A stretch of 64,000 bases of DNA from JAEUJM01 sp044221555 (GTDB lineage: Bacteria; Actinomycetota; Acidimicrobiia; Acidimicrobiales; DATDAH01): the NCBI GenBank assembly GCA_044221555.1, contig JBGAOY010000003.1:186001-250000 (forward strand), read 5' to 3'. Of the stretch, positions 38,801 to 46,800 are shown in pieces. Position 1 is the first letter of the stretch; each line of letters begins with the position of its first letter. The translations under genes and the position numbers were made by a program. The notes beneath the pieces are model-generated. The model ran no database searches. It was not told where the DNA came from and saw only the letters and a program-made list of their open reading frames with translations.

Positions 38801-39374
38801 CGTGGCCGGCGCGGCCACCCACGTGGGCGAGCCCACCCGGATGCCCCCCGAGCTGCTCGACGCCGACCTCGTGCTGCTCGACGACCACGGCCTCGGCAGC
38901 GACGAGCGCATGGTCGCCTTGGGGCTGAGTGCCTTGCACCGGGGCGACGCCGAGCTCGCGGTCGCCTACCTCGAGAAGGCCGATCCGCCCGGGCAGTGCC
39001 ACCCGTACCCGCAGAGCGCGTTGGCGCTGGGCCTGGCCGCGGTCGACCGGGTGGACGAGGCGGTGGCGGCCGCCGACTGGGTGGTCTCCTCGCCGCAGGC
39101 GACCTACCTCGATCGCACCCAGGCCCGGATCGCCAAGGCGCTGGCGCGGGCCCGGCGGGGCGATCGCGCCGGCACCGAGGCCGCCCTGGCCGGCGCCCGC
39201 GAGGAGGTCGAGGCCACCGAGGACGTGGTGGCGCGGGCGGTGCTCCTGCTCGGCGAGGCCGAGGCCCTCGGCCGTCTCGGTGACGACGTGGCCGACCGGC
39301 GGGTCGCCGCCGAGCACCAACTCGACCGGCTGGGCATCAGCGCCTCCGGCTGGGCCACCGCCTACGCCCTCTGA
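35877..39374 (+). CDS. zinc ribbon-class III cyclase-AAA ATPase-TPR regulator
   Basis: A 1,165-residue signalling protein. A zinc ribbon (CGSCGAAVPDGARFCPSCG, Cys 3, 6, 17, 20) opens it. A class III adenylate/guanylate cyclase domain follows (~33-200) with both metal Asp regions (LFGDLVGFTSLSE and DKIVGDAIVALFG) and MGDVVNTASRL, so it looks active. A STAND-like ATPase domain begins near 220 with Walker A VGDAGVGKSRLAEE. From about residue 640 to the end the sequence is TPR-like helical repeats. It probably makes cAMP or cGMP in response to a partner that binds the TPRs. It starts at ATG 35877. Confidence 0.9.
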   Translation: MTCGSCGAAVPDGARFCPSCGHATSVPNDERRVATVLFGDLVGFTSLSEAADPEHIKNLVDRCFERLVAEIETFGGKVDKIVGDAIVALFGAPVAHEDDAERAVRAALRMQETMALHAAEIGVDVRMRIGVNTGEVLVGALRAGGDYTAMGDVVNTASRLQTAAPPGQVLVGPATYAATQGVIGYDEMGLLQAKGREEPVPAWVATAPLLPPGYRPQRDRAPLVGREPELAMLRGAVDAAVAHNRAQLILLVGDAGVGKSRLAEEVATLAECNHEAIVLEGRCVPYGEANVWWPVAEALRQALSLSTEAPFSTACDHAIDVVSRTLELDPGDDEVDRVVEGLMYLLGYEVPLRDIEPQRARDEATRSVLTLVEGYALAHPVVIVLSDLHWADPLVFEMLDDMLARLGRFPYVVVGTSRPGIEERWAPRHGRHNVAVLNLDPLDRAAAEHLLGLLLDEEAPDDVRALLLDRSGGNPFFLEELVSLLDETGMVGGAPSGDRGFRDLPDTLRGLVAARLDALPHHERQTLVNAAVWGRRGPIEALEKMIEEEDPSGAAAAEALSGLAAKEVLLVEGRRWSFHSELVRDVAYGTLTKADRARKHAGIATYLEEHPGAAPDERVVDIVAYHFAIAAGLAAEMGEVADLRPDIGDRALHWVTEAARRADRADLHQNAARLYGQALDLAHALGDDEAATDAVLGRANALTEQRELSAARADVGRALATAEATGDRRILARALVVLGDIEWREGDHAAAVVTLDRAIDVFRELGDRQGLARALRSRGMADLMVGAHDEAPESLEAALAASREVGDVRGEAWALQNLAWIAFVDGDPDEAERRLSSSIDKFEEIGDKGGLSWGHGLMAWIKFRLGDTAAADALVDRVLPEARERGDQWGEGMMLVLQSVMRLWAGRSREAHEIAAEAAAIFRRLEDVFGEVQALAPLGRSLIALGRVDDGFAVLEQMLEVRGITEDLRGLALTVVAGAATHVGEPTRMPPELLDADLVLLDDHGLGSDERMVALGLSALHRGDAELAVAYLEKADPPGQCHPYPQSALALGLAAVDRVDEAVAAADWVVSSPQATYLDRTQARIAKALARARRGDRAGTEAALAGAREEVEATEDVVARAVLLLGEAEALGRLGDDVADRRVAAEHQLDRLGISASGWATAYAL

Positions 39375-39466
39375 GGGTCGTGTCCCGCCGGCTGAGGGGT
39401 CGTGTCCCGCCGGAACGCGGCCGCCGCCGGACCGGCCGTCGGGACGACCGATCCAGCGGCGGGAAC
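39375..39466. repeat. direct repeats and decayed palindrome G
   Basis: GGGTCGTGTCCCGCCGG occurs at 39375-39391 and again at 39397-39413, followed by a segment ending GATCCAGCGGCGGGAAC that resembles the right half of F1/F2. It fills the gap between two convergent genes and may be a rearranged family member. Confidence 0.45.
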
Positions 39467-39479
39467 GCAGACCGGGTGA

Positions 39480-40115
39480 CTACTTGGTCGGGGCGGCGAC
39501 CACCCGCAGGTAGGGCTTGAGCGTCTTCCAGCCCTCGGGGTACTTCTCCTTGGCCTCCTCGTCGGACACCGCGGGGACGATGATCACGTCCTCGCCGTCC
39601 TTCCAGTTGACCGGGGTGGCCACCTTGTGGCCGGCGGTCAGCTGCAGCGAGTCGATCACCCGCAGCACCTCGTCGAAGTTGCGGCCGGTGCTGGCCGGGT
39701 AGGTGAGGGTGAGCTTCACCTTGTTGTCGGGGCCGATGATGAACACCGACCGCACCGTGAGGGTGTCGTTCGCGTTCGGGTGGATCATGTCGTAGAGGTC
39801 GGACACCTTGCGGTCCGAGTCGGCGATGATCGGGTAGTTGGGCGCCGTGCCCTGGGTCTCCTCGATGTCGTTGGCCCAGGCCGCGTGGTTGTCGATGTCG
39901 TCGACGCTGAGGCCGATGATCTTCACGTCGCGCTTGTCGAACTCGGGCTTGATGCTGGCCAGGTAGCCGAGCTCGGTGGTGCAGACGGGGGTGAAGTCCT
40001 TCGGGTGCGAGAACAGCACCGCCCAGCTGTCGCCCTTCCAGTCGTAGAAGTCGATGGTGCCTTCGGTGGTGACGGCGGTGAAGTTGGGGGCGTCGTCGCC
40101 CAGTCGGATGGCCAT
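39480..40115 (-). CDS. 1-Cys peroxiredoxin (Prx6 type)
   Basis: A 211-residue thiol peroxidase that reduces hydrogen peroxide and organic peroxides in the cytosol. The active-site motif is HPKDFTPVCTTELG, and the protein has only this Cys. The long C-terminal domain (PVNWKDGEDVIIVPAVSDEE) is typical of the Prx6/1-Cys class. ATG 40115 is used with AGAGGTG about 7 nt upstream. It is divergent from the phasin-like gene with a 196-bp control region. Regulation by oxidative stress is likely from function but not shown. Confidence 0.94.
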   Translation of the reverse strand: MAIRLGDDAPNFTAVTTEGTIDFYDWKGDSWAVLFSHPKDFTPVCTTELGYLASIKPEFDKRDVKIIGLSVDDIDNHAAWANDIEETQGTAPNYPIIADSDRKVSDLYDMIHPNANDTLTVRSVFIIGPDNKVKLTLTYPASTGRNFDEVLRVIDSLQLTAGHKVATPVNWKDGEDVIIVPAVSDEEAKEKYPEGWKTLKPYLRVVAAPTK

Positions 40116-40204
40116 GGGGCGCACCTCTTTCGGTTGCGGGGGGTTGTACCGGTGATTCTTGACCATGTTGGTCGGGTTTCCTCGCCGCCGCAACCTGGCC
40201 CCTG

Positions 40205-40221
40205 TGCAAACTTTTGCAAAC
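40205..40221. promoter_or_regulatory. paired TGCAAAC direct repeats
   Basis: TGCAAAC occurs at 40205-40211 and 40215-40221, ten bases (about one helical turn) apart, and the second copy ends 6 bp before a -35 box. They could bind an activator of the plus-strand promoter. Confidence 0.4.
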
Positions 40222-40227
40222 GTTCGC

Positions 40228-40258
40228 TTGACAAAGGGAGCAATGCTTGCTGTACTAT
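40228..40258 (+). promoter_or_regulatory. sigma-70-type promoter of the phasin-like gene
   Basis: TTGACA at 40228-40233 is followed after 17 nt by TGTACT and after 19 nt by TACTAT (40253-40258). It is the best -35/-10 pair in the window and lies in an unusually AT-rich stretch. The start codon is 53 bp beyond. Confidence 0.7.
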
Positions 40259-40311
40259 CGGTATCGCTTGATAAACCTAGCGGCCCAGCCGGTCGCTGAA
40301 AGGACCCCCCC

Positions 40312-40695
40312 ATGGCCACCGCCACTGATACGTACGCCAAGGTCGAAGAGAAGGTCACCGACCTGGTGAGCACCGTGCAGGAGCCCGTCGTGGCCAACCT
40401 GCGCAAGGTCGCCGACGCCGCCGAGAGCCGGATCAACGAGCTGTCGCTGCCGTCGGTCGAGAGCCTGCCCAGCACGGGTGAGCTGGTCGAGAAGGCCGAC
40501 GAGCTGGTCGAGAAGTACTTCGAGTTCGCGCAGACCGTGCTCGACAAGCAGCACGAGCTGGCCAAGCAGCTGCTCGGGCAGCTCGGCGCCGCCCCGGCCA
40601 AGGCCAAGAGCGCGGCCAAGTCCGCCACGTCGCAGGCGAAGGCCACCACCGCCTCCGCCAAGTCCACGGCCAAGAAGACCACCAAGGCCGCCTGA
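40312..40695 (+). CDS. phasin / HbhA-like helical protein with Lys-Ala tail
   Basis: A 127-residue protein. Residues ~5-95 form a long amphipathic helical stretch (KVEEKVTDLVSTVQEPVVAN, then KADELVEKYFEFAQTVLDKQ). Residues 97-127 are almost only Ala, Lys, Ser and Thr (KSAAKSATSQAKATTASAKS), like the tail of mycobacterial HbhA or H1-like proteins. No signal peptide is seen. It may coat storage or lipid granules or bind nucleic acid or sulfated polymers; these are inferences. An AAAGGA ribosome site, a strong promoter and a strong terminator suggest a short, highly expressed single-gene transcript. Confidence 0.82.
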   Translation: MATATDTYAKVEEKVTDLVSTVQEPVVANLRKVADAAESRINELSLPSVESLPSTGELVEKADELVEKYFEFAQTVLDKQHELAKQLLGQLGAAPAKAKSAAKSATSQAKATTASAKSTAKKTTKAA

Positions 40696-40750
40696 GCCAC
40701 CCTTCCCTGATCCGTCCGGCGCCCCCGGCGCTGGACGCACCAGAGCAACA

Positions 40751-40795
40751 CCGAACGACGGGCCCGTCCCCCCTGGGCCCGTCGTTCGGCGTTTT
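40751..40795 (+). terminator. intrinsic terminator after the phasin-like gene
   Basis: Perfect 15-bp arms (40751-40765 / 40775-40789) with a 9-nt loop are followed by CGTTTT. It is the clearest rho-independent terminator in the window, 56 bp past the stop. Confidence 0.88.
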
Positions 40796-40873
40796 GGCCG
40801 GCCGTCCCGACCTGGGGACCGCCGGCGAGCAGCCGACTACGCTGACGGGTGCTCGGTCCGGGGAGGGCCCACG

Positions 40874-43800
40874 ATGAGACACCCACGGAGGCGCTCGGCG
40901 CGGATCTTCAGCGCCATCGGCATCACCGTGGCGGTCGTGGCCGCCGGCTTCTCCGGACCGGCGGCGGCGGCGCCCCGGGCCGAGGGCCCGAGCCCGACGG
41001 CCACCGACGCCGCGGCGCCCGAGACCACCGCGCCCGAGACCACCGCGCCCGAGACCACCGCGCCCGAGACCACCGCGCCCGAGACCACCGCGCCCGACGC
41101 CGACGGTGCCGACCAGGCGTCGGCCACGTCGACGAGCGCCCCGTCCCCGAGCACCGCGCCGCCTCCCAGCGCCGCTCCGGCGGCGCCGGCGTCCCCGAGC
41201 ACCACCACCGCGCCAACCACCTCGTCCGCATCCCCCACGACCACCGCGCCCACGACGGAGGCCACGACCGCGCCGCCTGACGGCCACATCGACCACACCG
41301 GCCACCCGGTCCCCGGTGAGTACATCGTGACGCTGGCCGACGCGTCCCCGGCGGAGGTCGACGGCCTGGCCGACGACCTCGCGGCCGAGCACGACGGTGA
41401 CGTCCTCTACACCTACGACTCGGCCCTGCAGGGCTTCGCGGTGTCCATGGGCCGGGCCGACGCCCTCGCCCTCAGCACCGACCCGGCGGTGGCGTCGGTG
41501 GAGCAGAACGGTGAGGTGCGCGTCGAGGACACCCAGCAGGGCGCCACCTGGGGACTCGACCGCATCGACCAGACCGACCTCCCGCTCGACTCGGCCTACA
41601 ACTACGAGTCGACGGGGGCGGGCGTGCACGCCTACGTCCTCGACACGGGGATCCGCTACTCCCACCAGGACTTCAGCGGTCGTGCCTCGTTCGGCACCGA
41701 CACCGTCGGCGACGGCCGCCACGGCGAGGACTGCTACGGCCATGGGACCCACGTGGCCGGCACCATCGGCGGCGAGACGTGGGGCGTGGCCAAGGACGTC
41801 TTCCTGCACTCCGTGCGCGTGCTCGGCTGCTCGGGCAGCGGCACGTGGGCCGGCGTCATCGCCGGCGTGGACTGGGTCACGGCGAACCACCAGTCCCCGG
41901 CGGTGGCCAACATGAGCCTCGGTGGGTCGGCCAACGACGCGATGGACGCGGCGGTCACCGCGTCCATCGCATCCGGGGTCACGTACGCGGTGTCGGCGGG
42001 CAACAACAGCACCAGCGCCTGCTCGCAGTCACCGGCTCGCACGCCCGACGCGCTCACCGTCGGGGCCACCGACACCAACGACGCGAGGGCGTCGTTCTCC
42101 AACGTCGGCCCGTGCCTCGACCTGTTCGCCCCGGGCGTGGGCGTCACCTCGGCCTCCTACTCGAGCGACACCGCATCGACGTCGAAGAGCGGAACCTCGA
42201 TGGCGTCCCCCCACGTGGCCGGGGCGGTCGCCCGCTACCTCGAGGACCACCCGTCGGCCACGCCCGCGCAGGTGGCCGCCGACCTGCTCGAGGACGCCAC
42301 GTCGGGCCACGTGACCAATCCCGGGACGGGCTCGGTCAACAAGTTGTTGTTCACCGGCTTCCTCCTCGAGACGCCGGCCCTCTCGGTGGTCACCGACTCG
42401 ATCCCCGACGACGGGCAGGACGTCGCCTACGACGTCTGCCGGGTCAGCGACTCGACCTGCTCGACGGTGACGCTCGACGACGACAGCGACCCGACACTGC
42501 GGCGCTCGGCCGGGTTCGAGCGCCTGGAGGCGGGCAGCTACACGGTCACCCAGCAACCGGTGCCCGGTTGGGACCTCACCGCCATCACCTGCGACACCGG
42601 CGAGACCGTCGACCTCGGCACCCGCCGGGCCACCGTCACCCTCGGCGCTGACGAGCACAGCACGTGCCGCTTCACCAACGAGGCGGCCGCGATCACCGTG
42701 GTCACCGACGCCCGGCCCGACAGCGGGCAGGACTTCTCGTACACGGCCTGCCCGCCCAGCGGCCCCTGCACCCCGCTCCTCCTCGACGACGACGCCGATC
42801 CCACCCTCCCGCGTGCACAGCGCCTGCTGGGGCTCGAGCCGGGCACGCACGTGATCACCCAGGCCGCCACGGCCGGGTGGGACCTCACCGACCTCACCTG
42901 CGACAGCGGCGTGGTCGACCTGGGTGAGCGACGGGCCACCATCACCCTCGCCCCGCACCAGCAGGTCACCTGCACCTTCACCGACACGAGGCGTTCGCGC
43001 ATCACCGTGGTGCAGGACACGGTGCCCGACGGGCCCCAGGACTTCGGGTTCACGCTGTGCGCGGCCGACCTGAGCGCCGCGTGCGTGGGAGCGCCGACGA
43101 CGTTCTCCCTCGACGACGATGCCGACGCCACGCTGCCCTCCTCCACCACGTTGGAACGCGCCCCGGACCGGTACGTCGTGACCCAGGACCAGGCGGACGG
43201 ATGGGGCCTCTCGGCCCTGTCGTGCACCACCGGCGAGACCATCGACCGCGCCCGGCGACGGGTGATCATCGACCTCACCGCGTCCGAGGACGTGATCTGC
43301 ACGTTCACCGATCGCCAGGGCTCGGTGACCGTGAACCAGGACACCGTCCCGAACGGTCCCCAGGACTTCAGCTTCGACCTGTGCCCGGCGGTCGGGCCCT
43401 GCCAGAGCGTGACCCTCGACGACGATGCCGATCCCGGCCGCGACCGGGCATCGACGTTCGGGCCGCTCTCACCCGGCGTGTACACGATCAGCCAGCAGCC
43501 CGTCGCCAGCTTCCCCCTCACCGACCTGAGCTGCTCGATCGGTGCGGTCGACCGGCCCAACCGGCGAGCCATCGTGGTGGTGCAGGCGGGCGACGACGTG
43601 AGTTGCACGTTCGCGAACCGGGGAACGTCCATCTCGGTCGTGCACGACACCGTCCCGGACGACGCGCAGGACTTCTCGTACACGTTGTGCCCGGACGGCG
43701 GGGGTGACTGCTCGGCGGTCACCGTGGACGACGACGCCGACGGGGCGCTGTCGAACACGGCGGGGTTCGCCCCGCTGGCCGCCGGCAGCTACACGCTGAC

Positions 43801-46800
43801 CCAGGACGCCGTGCCGGGCTGGTCGGTGACCGACATCGTCTGCAACACCCCGGAGCCCGTCGACGTCGCGGCCCGCCGGGCCAGCATCGTGGTGGTCGAG
43901 GGTGAGCAGACGGCGTGCACGTTCAGCGTCGCGTCCACGTCGATCGGCCTGTCGCTGTTCACCCAGCCCGCCGGCGCCGCGCAGGACTTCGCGATCGACC
44001 TGTGCCCCGCCGTCGGGCCCTGCCTGCAGACCACCCTCGACACCGACGGCAACTCGGACCCGCCGGCGACCGCCCGGTTCGACGCGATCGAGCCCGGCAC
44101 CTGGACCGTGCGCCTGGCCGACGTGCCCGGGTGGGGCCTGACCGCGGCCAGTTGTGGCGGTGGCGAGGTCGATCTGGCCACCCGCCAGGTGACGGTCGAC
44201 CTGTCACCGGGTGAGCAGCTCACGTGCTCGTTCTCGGTCAGCGAGACGTCCATCACCATCCGGCAGGACACGCAACCCGACGACGTACAGGACTTCACCT
44301 TCCGGGCCTGCCCGAGGGGCGGTTCGTGCGTCCCGTTCAGCCTCAACGACGACGGTCTCGACGATCCCAGCTCGCCGGCGACGATGCGGTTCGGCGCCAT
44401 CCCGGCGGGCACCACCTACACGGTCACCCAGGACCAGGTCGAGGGCTGGGGCCTGGTGGCGGTCTGGTGCTCCAGTGGTGAGGCCCGGCTCGATCGCACC
44501 CGCTTCGTGGTCACCGTCGACGCCGGCGAGCAGGTCCTCTGCACGTTCGCCAACCGCCAGACGTCGCTCACCATCACCCAGGACACGTCGCCCGACAACG
44601 CCCAGGACTTCACCTTCACCGGGTGCTCGGGCCCCGGTGGCGCCAACGGGTGCGGCGACTTCGTGCTCGACGACGATTCCGACGGAGCGCTCCCCCGGAG
44701 CAGGACGTTCTCGCGGCTCGCCGACAACACCGAGCTCACAGTCACGCAGGGCGCGGTGGTGGGCTACGGGCTGCTGTCGATCTCCTGCTCCAGCGGCGAG
44801 GTGGACATCGGCCAGCGCCAGGTCACCATCGTGCTGGAGGCCGGCGAGCAGGTGACCTGCACCTTCCTCGACCGCATCACCAGCCTGACCATCGCCCAGG
44901 ACACCGATCCCAACGGGCCCGACGACTTCGGGTTCACCGGCTGCTCGGTGAGTGGTGGCACCAGCGGGTGCGGTCGGTTCAGCCTGGACGACGACAGCGA
45001 CCCCGTGCTGGCGTCGTCGGTGACCTACCCCGCGCTCGCCGAGGGCACCGAGTACACGGTCACCCAGGACGCCGTGGCCGGCTACGGCCTCGTGTCGCTC
45101 ACCTGCACGAGTGGCGAGGTGGAGATCGAGGCGCGCCGGGTCACGCTCGTGCTGCAGGCCGGCGAGCAGGTGTCGTGCACGTTCCGGAACCGGCTCACCA
45201 CGCTCACGATCAGCCACGACACGTCACCCAACGCGGATCAGGACTTCCTGTACCACGGCTGCCGCACGGTCGGGGCCTCGCAGCAGTGCGCCGACTTCTC
45301 CCTCGACGACGACTCCGACCCCACGCTGCCCAGCCAGGCATCGTTCCGGGGGCTCGACGCAGGGACGCTGTACACGGTGCGCTGGGAGCAGGTCGCCGGC
45401 TGGGGGCTCACCTCGCTGACCTGCACGAGTGGCCTGGTCGACGTGGCCGCTCTCACCGCGACCCTGGTGCTGCAGGGCGGCGAGCAGGCGTCGTGCACGT
45501 TCGTGGTGCGCAAGACATCGCTCACGATCGTGCAGGACACCGTCCCGGACAGCGCGCAGGACTTCACCTACCTCGGGTGTGGCGGGCCGAACGGTGCCAA
45601 CGGGTGCGGGCCCTTCAGCCTCGACGACGACACCGACCCGGTGCTGACCCGGTCCCGCACCTTCGCGGTCGTCCCCGGTGTCGAGTACACCGTCACCCAG
45701 CAGGTGCAGCAGGGATACGGGTTGACCGGGCTCACCTGCACCGTCGGCGAGTACGACGTGGCGACGCGCGAGGCGTTGCTGCGCCTGCAACCCGGCGCCG
45801 ACGTCACCTGCACCTTCACCGACCGGGTCACGGCGCTGACCATCGTCCAGGACACCGCGCCCAACGGCCCGCAGGACTTCTCGTTCCACGGCTGCCGGGC
45901 CGTCGCCGGCGAGACCGAGCTGTGCGGTGACTTCCTGCTCGACGACGACGGCTCCGGCGACGCCACGCTCCCGAACACCGCCACCTTCACCGGCCTCGAT
46001 CCCGGCACCCGCTACGTGGTCACCCAGGCACCGGTGACCGGCTTCGGGGTGACCACGCTCACCTGCTCGAGCGGCGAGATCGACGTCGCGGCGCGGCGGG
46101 TGACCGTCGTGCTCCAGGCCGGCGAGCAGGCGCTCTGCACCTTCGTCGACCGCGCCACCACCCTCACCATCGTCCAGGACACCTCGCCCAACGACGCACA
46201 GGACTTCACCTTCCACGGGTGCCGGGCCGTCGCCGGCGAGCCCGAGCAGTGCGGCGACTTCGTGCTCGACGACGACAACGACGCCACCCGTCCCTCGTCG
46301 GCCAGCTTCGCCGGGCTCGAGTCGGGGACCCGGTACGTGGTGACCCAGGACCAGGTCGACGGCTACGGCGAGCGCAGCCTCACCTGCACGAGCGGCGAGG
46401 TGGAGTTGCACCGACTGCGGGTGACGCTGGTGCTGCAGGCCGGCGAGCAGGTGACGTGCACGTTCGTGATCACGTCGACCTCGCTGATCATCAACCACGA
46501 CAGCGCGCCGAACGACCCACAGGACTTCTCCTACGAGGTGTGCCTCGACCCCGACCACTGCCAGACGGTGAACGTCGACGACGACGGGTCCAGTGACGCC
46601 ACGCTGTCCAGCCAGGCGGCGCTGCGGGCCCTGGCCGAGGGCACCTACACGATCACGCAGGGCGCAGTGGCGCGCTGGGGCCTGGCCACCTTGTCGTGCA
46701 CCAGCGGCGAGGTCGACCCGGCCCACCGCCGGGCCACGATCGAGCTCACCCGTGGTGAGCAGGCGACCTGCACGTTCGTCACCCAGCAGACCGCGCTGAT

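Noticed and set aside
36909..39320. Open frame of 803 codons opposite the cyclase-TPR gene
   Set aside because: It is a shadow of the TPR-coding strand, with His/Gly/Arg-rich composition and no motifs.
40478..40873. Extension of the subtilase frame upstream of ATG 40874
   Set aside because: It runs through the phasin-like gene and its terminator, and the signal peptide begins at 40874.
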